Of a stretch of DNA of 40,382 nucleotides, positions 1 through 7,898 are shown piece by piece. Position 1 is the stretch's first letter. The number at the start of each line of letters is the position of its first letter. The notes beneath the pieces were generated by a model. It was not told the DNA's origin, did not search any database, and saw nothing but the letters and a program-made list of their open reading frames with translations. Where the stretch lies: IMG/VR virus record IMGVR_UViG_3300025000_000221, positions 1 through 40,382 of that record; one strand, written 5' to 3'. The position numbers and the translations under genes are program-made. Origin of the DNA: a virus.

Positions 1-2
1 TC

Positions 3-1196
3 GGCGGCCGCCTCGAGGTCCTGAACAACAACATCAGCGATCCGCAGACGCTGTCCAAGTTCGAACCGCTCGGCCGCGACTCCGATTCGACTGACGGTCT
101 CAACCCGTCCGGGGCCGTCATGGACGAGCTGCACGCCTGGAAGACCCGCGACCTGTGGGACGTGATCGAGACCGGCACCGGCTCCCGCGTCCAGCCGATG
201 ATATTCGCGATCACCACCGCGGGCTATAACCGCCATTCGATCTGCTGGGAAAAGCACGAGTATCTGTGCAAGATCCTGTCCCGGGTGATCGAGGACGACA
301 GCTATTTCGGCATGATCTACACCCTGGACGAGGGCGACGACATCGACGACGAAAGCTGCTGGGTCAAGGCCAACCCGAACCTAGGCGTCTCGGTAAAGAT
401 CGACGACCTGCGCGGCGCCATCCAGCGGGCCAAGGAAAGCCCGGCGGCGATGAACTCGGTGCTGCGGCTGCGCCTCAACCAGTGGACCCAGGCGGAGACC
501 AGATGGCTCAACCTCGAGAGATGGCAGCAATGCGGCAGCCAGATAGAGCCTTCCAGTCTCTCCGGCCGGCGCTGCTATGGCGGTCTCGATCTCTCCTCGA
601 GCATCGATATCTCCGCCTTCATTCTCGTCTTCCCGCCGGTCGAGGATGGCGAGCCCTACAAGGTCCTGTGCCGCTTCTTCATTCCCGAGGACAACATGCG
701 CGAGCGCTCCCGGCGCGATCGGGTGCCATACGATGTCTGGTGCCGCGATGGCCTGATCAAGGCAACCCCGGGCAATGTCATCGACTACGCCTGGATCATC
801 GATCAGATACAGAAGGACGCAGCCGCCTACGACCTGCAGGAGATCGCCTTCGACCGCTGGGGCGCGACGCTGATCTACCAGCAGTTGTCCGATATCGGCA
901 TGCAGGTGGTTGAATTCGGTCAGGGCTTCGCTTCGATGAGCCCGCCGGCGAAGGAGCTGGAGAAGCTGATCCTGGCCGGGAAGATCTGCCACGGCGGCAA
1001 TCAGGTGCTGACCTGGATGGCCGACAACGTCGTCGTCCTCCAGGATCCGTCCGGCAACCTCAAGCCGGACAAATCGAAATCGAGCGAGAAAATCGACGGC
1101 ATCGTCGCCATGATCATGGCCCTCGACCGGGCGCTGCACGGCGAGACGAACAACAGGGTATCGCGCTACGAACGAGAGGGGATCAGATCGTTATGA
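3..1196 (+). CDS. terL: Phage terminase large subunit, 5' truncated by the window edge
   Basis: ATPase-nuclease motor that cuts concatemeric DNA and packages it through the portal. The frame is open from base 3, so the gene starts before the window; 397 residues are visible. The Walker A region is missing. A Walker B-like segment (AVMDELHAW) with the usual preceding GLNPSG lies near base 105-140, followed by the TTAGYN motif III-like segment. The RNase H-like nuclease domain begins at GLDLSSSIDISAF (about bases 585-620), contains FDRWGA and ends with KIDGIVAMIMALDRAL, giving the acidic metal-binding residues. This is the HK97/Terminase_1 type. The small terminase expected upstream is outside the window. 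The stop overlaps the next start (ATGA), so the two are probably translationally coupled. Confidence 0.96.
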   Translation, partial: GGRLEVLNNNISDPQTLSKFEPLGRDSDSTDGLNPSGAVMDELHAWKTRDLWDVIETGTGSRVQPMIFAITTAGYNRHSICWEKHEYLCKILSRVIEDDSYFGMIYTLDEGDDIDDESCWVKANPNLGVSVKIDDLRGAIQRAKESPAAMNSVLRLRLNQWTQAETRWLNLERWQQCGSQIEPSSLSGRRCYGGLDLSSSIDISAFILVFPPVEDGEPYKVLCRFFIPEDNMRERSRRDRVPYDVWCRDGLIKATPGNVIDYAWIIDQIQKDAAAYDLQEIAFDRWGATLIYQQLSDIGMQVVEFGQGFASMSPPAKELEKLILAGKICHGGNQVLTWMADNVVVLQDPSGNLKPDKSKSSEKIDGIVAMIMALDRALHGETNNRVSRYEREGIRSL

Positions 1197-1390
1197 GCAA
1201 GGACAAATGGATCGAGGTTTCCGCCGTCGCCAGGCGGCTGAACGTATCGGCGGCCACCGTCTATCGACTGATCAAGGTCGGCAGCCTGCGCAGCACGAAG
1301 ATGGGGGTGTCGCGCTGCCTGCGAGTGAGCGAGCGATCGGTGGGGGCATTCGAGACCAGGCGGACCGCAGTCGAGAGCGAGGACTACTGA
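1193..1390 (+). CDS. Small helix-turn-helix (excisionase/AlpA-like) protein
   Basis: A 65-residue protein. WIEVSAVARRLNVSAATVYRLIKVG followed by basic and hydrophobic residues resembles the HTH_17 / MerR-like fold of AlpA and excisionase DNA-binding proteins, in which the first helix-turn-helix reads a short DNA site. ATG at 1193 overlaps the terL stop by four bases, and its own stop overlaps the next ATG by one base, so it is within the packaging operon. Its position next to terL rather than next to the integrase argues against it being the excisionase; a transcription or packaging-site regulator is equally possible. The fold is seen in the sequence; the job is unknown. Confidence 0.75.
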   Translation: MSKDKWIEVSAVARRLNVSAATVYRLIKVGSLRSTKMGVSRCLRVSERSVGAFETRRTAVESEDY

Positions 1391-2463
1391 TGCCGGATAT
1401 CAAGGATGTTTTCGGGTGGGCGAAACCGCTTCCCATGATGGGGAGAAAGTGCCCGGTAACCGGCGGCAGGGCGACCAGGATGACGCAGGACTCGTTCCGC
1501 CGGCTGTGCCATCAACGGCGGAACAACGACAGTGCGGTGTGCGCACTGTGCGGCGGCAAGGTGGTTCCGGACGGGGTGGAGTTCATCGCCCTGCCGGAAT
1601 TGATGTCAGGGGCGGACAATAATAAGGAGTCGGATATGGGAATGTATGGCGAGTGCGAGATGTGCGGAGAGAAAAAGAAGATCCGGAGTATCCGGGAAAA
1701 GATGTGCTGTGCTACCTGCGAGCATATCTGGCGGGCGGCCAATGTCCAGCCGGAGGCGATGCTGCGGGCGATCAAAGAGGCAAAAGGTGAGGGGTGGATG
1801 GCTACACAGCTGCCGATGCCGAATCCCGAGCCTGTCGAGTTTTCAGACGAACCGCAGCTATCCTCCGGAGACATCTTGATCGATCGGATCATCACCACCC
1901 ACCAGCTCGCGTCCGGTACCGACATCGCCGCCTTCGTCGACAACCTGGTGGCCGAGGTCGAGAAGGCGAGCCGAGACAACACCGCGCGGCGAGAGGAGCT
2001 GATCAACACCAAGAGGCGCCTAGACGCTGTCGAAAGATCTTTAACCGCAGCGATGGAAGATACAACCACCGCCCAGCGACGACTCCACGCCGCAGAACAG
2101 ATCGTCGAGACGGTGCGGGGGCAGGTCGATGCCGCCGAGGATGAATCGATCATCGAGGCGGTGCAGCGGCTGCAGCGCGATCGACAGAAAGCAATCGACA
2201 TCTGGTTTGAAACCACCGGCATCCTCGGTGCCGATGTGGTCCACTGCGACTCACTGCCGACCATCGCCAGGGGGATGGTCGGCGAGCTGCACCGCCTCAT
2301 GCAACAGGTGACGGCGATGGAGTCGATCTCGGCAGGCGAGGTAATCACCGGCGAGTTGAGCGAGATCGGAGGCCGCGATGCAGTCCTCCTCGACCTGGCC
2401 CTCGATGTCCTGGCCGGCCGCGTCTCCGGCCTCGATGCCGAGCGGATCGCGGCGCTGAGGTGA
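1390..2463 (+). CDS. Zinc-ribbon and coiled-coil phage protein, unknown function
   Basis: 357 residues from the ATG that overlaps the upstream stop. The N-terminal 110 residues hold three Cys clusters (CPVTGG, CALCGG, CEMCGE with CCATCE), like paired zinc ribbons. Residues about 195-300 are charged and heptad-like (EVEKASRDNTARREEL and following), suggesting a coiled coil. A strong internal Shine-Dalgarno (AAGGAG, 1624-1629) precedes an in-frame ATG at 1636, which would give a shorter product starting at the second zinc ribbon. The gene may therefore be a fusion of two small genes or may have two starts. I do not recognise the family. Confidence 0.75.
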   Translation: MPDIKDVFGWAKPLPMMGRKCPVTGGRATRMTQDSFRRLCHQRRNNDSAVCALCGGKVVPDGVEFIALPELMSGADNNKESDMGMYGECEMCGEKKKIRSIREKMCCATCEHIWRAANVQPEAMLRAIKEAKGEGWMATQLPMPNPEPVEFSDEPQLSSGDILIDRIITTHQLASGTDIAAFVDNLVAEVEKASRDNTARREELINTKRRLDAVERSLTAAMEDTTTAQRRLHAAEQIVETVRGQVDAAEDESIIEAVQRLQRDRQKAIDIWFETTGILGADVVHCDSLPTIARGMVGELHRLMQQVTAMESISAGEVITGELSEIGGRDAVLLDLALDVLAGRVSGLDAERIAALR

Positions 2464-2467
2464 CGAT

Positions 2468-2692
2468 ATGAGAAATGCAGCTGTAATCGCGATGGTTCTG
2501 ATTTTCTTGTCAACTGCCTGTTCGACATCCGAGCAGGAAGAACTCAAACAACGAAGGATGGTTGTTTGGCAATCGTGCATTGATCAAGGGGGCATCCCGA
2601 TACAGTCGTGGTTCAGTGAGGATGTGCTGGCTGATTGCAAGTTCAGACCAAACAACCAAGAGCCAGAAGACGCCGAGCGGATCAGGCGCTGA
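2468..2692 (+). CDS. Small predicted lipoprotein
   Basis: 74 residues. A short hydrophobic signal (VIAMVLIFLSTACS) ends in a lipobox (LSTA-C), so the mature protein should be lipid-anchored at Cys18. The rest is short, polar and contains two further cysteines. It follows the previous stop by four bases and has lower GC than its neighbours. A small lipoprotein can act as an outer spanin or in superinfection immunity, but it lies far from the endolysin (27441), so neither role can be assigned. Confidence 0.7.
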   Translation: MRNAAVIAMVLIFLSTACSTSEQEELKQRRMVVWQSCIDQGGIPIQSWFSEDVLADCKFRPNNQEPEDAERIRR

Positions 2693-2737
2693 GACAATCA
2701 ATCGAAGTTCAATTGAAAAAATCATATCGGGGGCGTT

Positions 2738-2989
2738 ATGAAAAACAGATTGAGCGATTTGAATAACCACCTGTTCGCCCAGCTAGAGCGGCTGTGTGAC
2801 GACGAATTGACCGGCGATAAACTGCAGATGGAGATGGAGCGGTCGAAGGCGATATCGGGCCTGGCAAAGGACATCATCAACAACGGCAACCTGGTCCTCA
2901 AGGCACAGCGCGAGGTGTGGGACCGAACGGTCGACAAGAAAACCCTGCCGAAGATGCTGCAGAATCCGGAGGACAGGGACAATGCCTAG
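2738..2989 (+). CDS. Hypothetical phage protein (83 aa)
   Basis: An acidic, mostly helical protein preceded by a G-rich Shine-Dalgarno (GGGGGCG) five bases before the ATG. It shares length and character with small helical phage proteins such as SDLNNHLFAQLERLxD / MERSKAISGLAKDIINNGNLVLKA types found near terminase genes, which carry no assigned function. It overlaps the following HNH gene by eight bases. Confidence 0.75.
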   Translation: MKNRLSDLNNHLFAQLERLCDDELTGDKLQMEMERSKAISGLAKDIINNGNLVLKAQREVWDRTVDKKTLPKMLQNPEDRDNA

Positions 2990-3785
2990 ATTTTCCTACA
3001 GCCCGGCAATGGTCGAGTTTCTCCGCGACCAGTATCGAGTGATGGCGCTCAAGGACCTGGTCGTCGTCTTCAATGCCGAGTTCGGCCTTGCCAAGACATT
3101 CTCCGAGATCCATTCGGCCCTGAAAAACCACCATATCGTCAGCGGCCGACAGGGCAGCGAGATCACCCGTGGCCATTCGCGGCTGTTCTCGCCGGCGCAG
3201 GTCGCCTTCATCCGGACCCGCTATCAGGACCTGACGTACACCGAGCTGGCGGCGGCGCTGGCTGATGCGTTCGGGATCGCGGTCACCGCCGGGCAGATCC
3301 GCACGTTCGTGCGCAACCATCATATCACCTGCGGCCGGTCCGGAAGGTTCGAGAAAGGCAACAGATCGTGGAATAGCGGCACCAAGGGCCAGGGCCTGAC
3401 CGGCCGCAACAAGACGAGCTTCGCCAAGGGCAATATCCCGTCCAACACCAGGGAACTCGGCGCGGAGCGGATCTCCAAGGATGGTTATGTCGAGGTCAAG
3501 GTCGCCGAACAAAACCCATACACCGGATGCCCGACGAGGTTCAAGGCCAAGCATGTCGTGGTGTGGGAGCAGGCCAATGGCCAGCTGCCGCCGGGGATGA
3601 TGCTTCGGTTCCTCGATGGCAATCCACTCAACTGCGATCCTGCCAACCTGGTGCTCATATCGCGGGGAGAGAACGCGATCCTGAACAAGAGCGGCCTGAC
3701 GGGGATGCCGGCGGAGATCATGCCGAGCTGCATCCACTATGCCAGGCTGCGAAAGAAGATGGCCGAGAAGACGAGGAGGAAGTGA
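2982..3785 (+). CDS. HNH homing-type endonuclease with tandem DNA-binding repeats
   Basis: 267 residues. The N-terminal half contains two similar blocks (FLRDQYRVMALKDLVVVFN and FIRTRYQDLTYTELAAALA, each followed by a NHHI-ending helix) that look like duplicated helix-turn-helix repeats. A linker with NxGTKG/NTRELG precedes the C-terminal HNH_3-like nuclease: KHVVVWEQANG, MMLRFLDGNPLNCDPANLVLISR, with His, Asn and the DGNPLNCDPxNL loop seen in phage HNH enzymes. Such enzymes nick or cut DNA and are often free-standing homing endonucleases; a role in packaging is also known for some near terminases. A second, unrelated HNH gene starts at 40200. Confidence 0.88.
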   Translation: MPRFSYSPAMVEFLRDQYRVMALKDLVVVFNAEFGLAKTFSEIHSALKNHHIVSGRQGSEITRGHSRLFSPAQVAFIRTRYQDLTYTELAAALADAFGIAVTAGQIRTFVRNHHITCGRSGRFEKGNRSWNSGTKGQGLTGRNKTSFAKGNIPSNTRELGAERISKDGYVEVKVAEQNPYTGCPTRFKAKHVVVWEQANGQLPPGMMLRFLDGNPLNCDPANLVLISRGENAILNKSGLTGMPAEIMPSCIHYARLRKKMAEKTRRK

Positions 3786-4063
3786 TGGGAACGCCGAAAC
3801 TGAAGATCAAGGACGAGCTGCACTACCGCCGCGGCTACACGCACTCGCACTGCAGCGAGTGCAACCACTATGTCGAGATGCGGATCCGCGGCATCAATGA
3901 CGCCGATCTCGGACAGCAGCCGCGCTGCCGGCTGATCGGCCTCAACCCCGGACGGATGTACCGCATCAACCCTGCCAGCATCTGCGCCCGGTTCGACGGA
4001 TCGAATAAATTGGACAGGCTCAAGGTCGGGCTGAAATGGACACATGACAAGGTGCTGGCATGA
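3785..4063 (+). CDS. Hypothetical phage protein (92 aa)
   Basis: ATG at 3785 overlaps the HNH stop (TGATG). The protein has one CxxC (HCSECNHY) near residues 22-25 and further Cys at PRCRLIG and SICARF, consistent with a single small metal-binding site. No family recognised. Its end overlaps the next start by four bases, so it is coupled within the same operon. Confidence 0.7.
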   Translation: MGTPKLKIKDELHYRRGYTHSHCSECNHYVEMRIRGINDADLGQQPRCRLIGLNPGRMYRINPASICARFDGSNKLDRLKVGLKWTHDKVLA

Positions 4064-4317
4064 AAGAGCGCCGCTACATCGTCGCCTGGGCCACCGGCGA
4101 CACGCCGCCGCGGGTCGTCTATTACCGCACCACCGACCAGGGCTGGGACGGGACATATGAAAGATCACTGGCGACCAGGTTCGGCTCGGCCCGGCAGGCG
4201 AAAGAGACGATGGATTCAAAACATACGTTTCCCGACAAGTACCAGCACTGCTGGCAGTCCGGGGTATGGCGGGTCGAGCCTGATCGGGCGCCGATGCTGC
4301 CGTTTGCCACGAAATAA
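4060..4317 (+). CDS. Hypothetical phage protein (85 aa)
   Basis: A small protein rich in aromatic residues (YIVAWATG, RVVYYRTTDQGWD, HCWQSGVWRVEP). It is coupled by an ATGA overlap to the gene before it. Good third-position GC preference supports coding. No function is apparent. Confidence 0.7.
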   Translation: MKERRYIVAWATGDTPPRVVYYRTTDQGWDGTYERSLATRFGSARQAKETMDSKHTFPDKYQHCWQSGVWRVEPDRAPMLPFATK

Positions 4318-4328
4318 CAGGAGAAAAA

Positions 4329-4748
4329 ATGGAGCCGAAAAAGAAACGCAAGGCCTACGTGAAGTATCCGAAGATCGTCACCGTCACCTGCGTCAGCTGC
4401 GCCGCGGTGATCGAGGTGCGGCTCGAGGATGTGTCGAAATTCAGTAAGCGGTTCTACTGCTCGGAGGAGTGCGAGCGCCAATATCTGGCGCGTGCGCGGC
4501 GCAACGCCGTGGCGTCGCGGACCGGTAACGGGACGTTCGGAGGCGGGCGGGGGAAGTATCAGGAACTGGTGTCGCAGTTTCTCGCAGAGCGTCCGGCCGG
4601 CGGTGACGCCCCGAAAAAGCTGAACAGGAAAACGGCCGAAGCGATCGCCGCGGCTGCTGCTGCAGCTGCACGAAAGCAGCGCGATCTCGAATACTGGGCC
4701 GCGCTGCGGAGGGCGATGGGGATTACTGGTGAGGCTGTGGCGGAGTGA
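4329..4748 (+). CDS. Zinc-finger-like phage protein (139 aa)
   Basis: Preceded by AGGAG eight bases before the ATG. After a lysine-rich start, residues 20-50 carry CVSC and a FYCSEECE segment, a treble-clef-like four-Cys arrangement. The C-terminal half has a basic patch, an alanine run (IAAAAAAAARKQRDLEYW) and probably forms one long helix. It may bind nucleic acid; no specific family recognised. It is the last high-GC gene before a lower-GC block that starts at about 4750. Confidence 0.75.
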   Translation: MEPKKKRKAYVKYPKIVTVTCVSCAAVIEVRLEDVSKFSKRFYCSEECERQYLARARRNAVASRTGNGTFGGGRGKYQELVSQFLAERPAGGDAPKKLNRKTAEAIAAAAAAAARKQRDLEYWAALRRAMGITGEAVAE

Positions 4749-4876
4749 GAAGCGATTAAACGATTAATCTTTGAAGCGATAAAGCGTCAGGCATTCCGAT
4801 TGTCCGCCGGTGGATGAACCGCAGCCGGAGGTGGGTGGTGAATGTGACTGATGTGCCGTTCTGATGGAAGGTGAAA

Positions 4877-5086
4877 ATGGAAAGTCTGGGTGAAGCATTG
4901 CCAAAAGAGATGGCGAGAGTTCGTTCGCTCATTGTAATGTATCGAGATCCATCTTTGAAAGGTGCTGGAAATCTGGCAGCAGCGATGATGGAAAGGTCTC
5001 TTGTTGCAGCGGACAGGGCAATTGTTAGTGGAGATCTGGCTGAGATGATTCGTTGTTTTAAAGATTTGAGGGAGTGGTATGAATAG
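4877..5086 (+). CDS. Conserved hypothetical phage protein (69 aa)
   Basis: The start at 4877 is chosen because GGAAGG lies about five bases before it; the in-frame GTG at 4871 overlaps that site. The pattern ALPKEMARVRSLIxxY, then AAAMMERSLxxADRAIVSGDLAEMIRCF, resembles a small helical protein often found in early or packaging regions of proteobacterial phages (from memory; unnamed). Function unknown. It overlaps the next gene by eight bases. Confidence 0.75.
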   Translation: MESLGEALPKEMARVRSLIVMYRDPSLKGAGNLAAAMMERSLVAADRAIVSGDLAEMIRCFKDLREWYE

Positions 5087-5294
5087 AACAACTGATGAGA
5101 CGAACGACAGACCTGAATTGTCTGAATTGCTGCAGCGTAGAGGGCTGCCGGGAGATCTGCAGCGTGAGTTATATCACGCAGTTCTTCCTATCCTGCGACG
5201 ATACATAGACATGAAAAAAGGTCACATGAATAAGTTCCGCATCCTTGGTCTGGCGATCGAGGCAGTTAAAGAGGCCTGGGTGTCTGCAAAATGA
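5079..5294 (+). CDS. Hypothetical phage protein (71 aa)
   Basis: The start lies inside the 3' end of the previous gene (GTATGAATAG), and its stop region overlaps the next ATG, so the three genes 4877-5500 form a tight coupled unit. The protein is polar with a hydrophobic helix (ELYHAVLPILRRYIDM) and no recognisable motif. Base composition is lower in GC than the flanking packaging and head genes. Confidence 0.65.
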   Translation: MNRTTDETNDRPELSELLQRRGLPGDLQRELYHAVLPILRRYIDMKKGHMNKFRILGLAIEAVKEAWVSAK

Positions 5295-5500
5295 AAATAT
5301 CAGAACTCGTAAAACAACTTGAAAAAGTGAAAAATATCTGCGGCGATATCAGTGTTTACAGCACGGGATATTATGGAGATGTTGAAGTCGACGAAATTGC
5401 TGTTTTCACCCGTGGCGAGCGGGGGGAATTCGTTGACAGCGAATACACGATCAGAGATCACACCAAATGTGTGGTCTTCCTCCCAGGCAGTGAACCGTGA
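5291..5500 (+). CDS. Hypothetical phage protein (69 aa)
   Basis: ATGA overlap with the previous gene. The N-terminus KISELVKQLEKVKNICGDISVY and the following DVEVDEIAVF resemble small alpha/beta phage proteins that begin with a leucine-rich helix and a strand (often DISELIKxLEEIKxxHGDLPVxV). Function unknown. Last gene of the low-GC block. Confidence 0.7.
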   Translation: MKISELVKQLEKVKNICGDISVYSTGYYGDVEVDEIAVFTRGERGEFVDSEYTIRDHTKCVVFLPGSEP

Positions 5501-5532
5501 CGCTTGATCGTTTAATCGCTTGATCGTCCATC

Positions 5533-5561
5533 TTGCCAAGCAATAACCGTGCCAGTATAGA
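5533..5561 (+). promoter_or_regulatory. Candidate sigma70-type promoter upstream of the head genes
   Basis: TTGCCA (5533-5538) and TATAGA (5556-5561) are separated by exactly 17 bases, close to the -35/-10 consensus (4/6 or better each). It lies in the largest gene-free stretch of the left half (5501-5764), just upstream of the portal gene, and would start a transcript about 190 bases before the portal ATG. Confidence 0.5.
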
Positions 5562-5632
5562 ATCAAAAATCAGTTAGGAATCGCCACTAGCGACGGAAGA
5601 TCGAGACGATAATCCATCGCTTCTCCAATTTC

Positions 5633-5676
5633 TTCAATTTCGTCATATGCTTCAATCTCGTCATACGCTTCAATTT
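5633..5676. repeat. 18-bp tandem repeat (two full copies and a part)
   Basis: TTCAATTTCGTCATATGC (5633-5650) is followed directly by TTCAATCTCGTCATACGC (5651-5668) and then TTCAATTT (5669-5676). Two substitutions separate the full copies. On the minus strand the array would encode a basic 31-residue peptide from a GTG at about 5683 with a good Shine-Dalgarno. Whether this is coding or a protein-binding array is unresolved. Confidence 0.6.
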
Positions 5677-5764
5677 TCTCACGTCCCCTTCTCCTGACGA
5701 AATTCCCCGCCTATCCTGACGCCAATCGAGCAGCACTGATGCCGCTCACTGACAACAGGGCGAA

Positions 5765-7897
5765 ATGGGCATTCTGTCATTTTTCAGACATCAAACAAAA
5801 ACACGAGCGGCCGACCATGGTTCCGGTCCGGCCGTCTCCCTGGCGGCGGCTCCGGATATCGACCTCGGCCCGGCCGTCGATGTGCTCGAACGGAAAAGCG
5901 ACCCCAGGGTGCTCACCAGTCGCGATCTCGACCTGTTGCTGCGGGGCGCGAGCAGCTCGGCCGGGGTCGGCGTCAGCCCGGACAGCGCCATGCGCTACGT
6001 CACGGTGTGGGCCTGTGTCCGGCTGCTGGCCGAATCGATTGCCCAGATGCCGGTCCACCTGTACCGCAAACTGCCGGACGGCAGCAAGGAGCGGATCACC
6101 GACATCGTCCTGGCCGACATCATCGGCACGCGGCCGAACAGCTGGCAAACCAGTTTCGAGTATTTCGAGTTCCTCGTCACCGCCCTGTCGCTGCGCGGCA
6201 ACCACTACGCCTATATCAACCGCCTCGGCTCCGGCGCCGTCGCCGAGCTGATCCCGCTGCTGCCCCAGGCGGTGACCGTGGTCCGCAACGGCTACGACCT
6301 CAGCTACCGCGTCCGTTTCGAGGACGGTGGCATCGATACCCTGCCGCAGGAAAAAATCCATCACGTCCGCGGCCTGACCCTCGACGGCTTCACCGGCGTG
6401 TCGCCGATCACCTACCAGCGCAACGCCATCGGCCTCGGCATGGCAGCCGAGAACCACGGCGGCGCCCTGTTCAAGAACGGGGCGATGCCGGCCGGGACCC
6501 TGACCCACCCGGCGGAGCTGACGGACGAGGCCTATGCCCGGATTAAGAAGTCATGGCTCGAAACCCATGGCGGCGACCAGCAGGGCGGGGTGGCGGTCCT
6601 CGAGGAGGGCCTCAAGTTCGACAAGATTTCGATGTCCAACGAGGACGCCCAGTACCTCGAGGTCCGGCAGTTCCAGCGCACCGAGATCTGCAGCATTTAC
6701 CGGGTGCCGCCGCACATGATCGGCGACCTCACCAAGTCGTCGTTCTCGAACATCACCCAGCAGTCGCTGGAGATGGTCAAGTACACATTCTTGCCCATCG
6801 TCCGGCGGATCGAGTCGGCGATCAGCCGCGATCTGTTGTCCGAGGCCGACCGCAAGCGCGGCCTCTATGTCGAGTTCCTGGTCTCCGGCCTGGAGCGGGC
6901 CGACCTCGAGCAGCGCTACCGCTCGTACAACATCGGCATCATGAGCGGGATCCTCAGCCCCAACGAGTGCCGGGCGATGGAGAACCGCAACCCCCGCCCC
7001 GGCGGCGACATCTACCTGGCGCCGCTCAACATGGCCGACTCGACGGGCGGCATGCCTGCCGCCGGTTCCGAGCAGGATCCGGGCGATCAGGACCCAGGCA
7101 GCAAATCATTGACGATCAAGTCCATCGCTTCGGCTGTTCCCGCCCCCCTGGGCAAGGCGCTGACCACCAAAGGCGTCCTTGCCCGGGAACAGCTTCGGGA
7201 AACCTTCCGCCCGCGGTTCCAGACGCTGGCCGCCGCCCTGGTGACCTACGAGACCGGCGAGCTGCGCCAGGCGCTGGCCGCCAACGACGGCCGGGCTGAT
7301 GGCTCCTTCGCGGTCGACATGGCCGGGATCTACCGGCAGCTGCCGGAATACATCCGCAATCAGTTCCGCGGCCTGATGCGGGAATACGCGGTGGCGGTGC
7401 GCGATGCGGCCCTGGCGGAGATCGACAGCGACATGAAAATCGACCCGGACGAGATGACCAAATATGTCGACGAGGTCCTCGAGGCCTTCGCCACCCGCCA
7501 TGTCGCCTCGAGCGAGGGCCAGCTGGTGGCGCTGATCAACGATACGCTGCTCGAGGAGCTGCCGGCGGCGATCGAACAGCGGCTGGACGAATGGAAGGCC
7601 ACCAGGGCCGATAAGATCGCCGACCGTGAGCCGATCCAGCAGGAGAGCGCTGTGTCGCGCTGGGTGTGGATGGCCGCCGGCGTCACCCTGCTGCAGTGGC
7701 AGCGGCGCGGCTCCAAGTCGTGCCCGTTCTGCAAGGCGCTGCACGGCAAGATCGTCGGCATCGACCAGCCCTTTGTCGAGGCCGGCGACTTCACCCCCGA
7801 AGGACACGAGGCATCGCCGCTGAAAGTGCGCGGGCCGAAGCTGCACGCCCCGATCCACCAGGGCTGCGTCTGCGTCATTACCCCAGTGAGAGGATAG
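5765..7897 (+). CDS. Portal protein fused to a MuF-like minor head protein
   Basis: 710 residues. Residues about 75-420 form an HK97-family portal: SAMRYVTVWACVRLLAESIAQMPVHLY, RPNSWQTSFEYFEFL, GNHYAYINR, KIHHVRG, FSNITQQSLEMVKYTFLP. The portal is the dodecameric ring at the packaging vertex. After an acidic linker, residues about 470-710 are helical and end in SCPFCKALHGKIVGI and HAPIHQGCVCVI, the Cys/His pattern of the phage Mu F minor head (MuF) C-terminal domain, which is usually a separate gene ejected or assembled with the head. The fusion is unusual in length. Start preceded by AGGGCGA; two bases separate it from the protease gene. Confidence 0.95.
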   Translation: MGILSFFRHQTKTRAADHGSGPAVSLAAAPDIDLGPAVDVLERKSDPRVLTSRDLDLLLRGASSSAGVGVSPDSAMRYVTVWACVRLLAESIAQMPVHLYRKLPDGSKERITDIVLADIIGTRPNSWQTSFEYFEFLVTALSLRGNHYAYINRLGSGAVAELIPLLPQAVTVVRNGYDLSYRVRFEDGGIDTLPQEKIHHVRGLTLDGFTGVSPITYQRNAIGLGMAAENHGGALFKNGAMPAGTLTHPAELTDEAYARIKKSWLETHGGDQQGGVAVLEEGLKFDKISMSNEDAQYLEVRQFQRTEICSIYRVPPHMIGDLTKSSFSNITQQSLEMVKYTFLPIVRRIESAISRDLLSEADRKRGLYVEFLVSGLERADLEQRYRSYNIGIMSGILSPNECRAMENRNPRPGGDIYLAPLNMADSTGGMPAAGSEQDPGDQDPGSKSLTIKSIASAVPAPLGKALTTKGVLAREQLRETFRPRFQTLAAALVTYETGELRQALAANDGRADGSFAVDMAGIYRQLPEYIRNQFRGLMREYAVAVRDAALAEIDSDMKIDPDEMTKYVDEVLEAFATRHVASSEGQLVALINDTLLEELPAAIEQRLDEWKATRADKIADREPIQQESAVSRWVWMAAGVTLLQWQRRGSKSCPFCKALHGKIVGIDQPFVEAGDFTPEGHEASPLKVRGPKLHAPIHQGCVCVITPVRG

Positions 7898-7898
7898 C

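Larger units (their letters stand above)
4750..5521. repeat. 15-bp perfect inverted repeat enclosing a low-GC gene block
   Basis: AAGCGATTAAACGAT at 4750-4764 is the exact reverse complement of ATCGTTTAATCGCTT at 5507-5521. The arms lie just outside three small overlapping genes (4877-5500) whose GC is clearly lower than that of their neighbours. Each arm also contains shorter internal repeats (AAGCGAT on the left, CTTGATCGT twice on the right). There is no transposase, so this is not a recognisable insertion sequence; the arms could be binding sites, a recombination target or remnants of a moron insertion. Confidence 0.7.

Noticed and set aside
381-1139. Long minus-strand open frames opposite terL, and similar ones opposite the head, tail and other genes
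   Set aside because: They are shadows caused by high third-position GC in the plus-strand genes and lack starts, motifs and intergenic logic.
4332-4355. PKKKRK near the N-terminus of the 139-residue protein, like the SV40 nuclear localisation signal
   Set aside because: This is a bacterial virus; a short basic stretch is common in small nucleic-acid-binding proteins and has no nuclear meaning here.
5633-5676. CRISPR-like short repeats
   Set aside because: The copies are directly adjacent with no spacers, and there are only two full copies and no cas genes.
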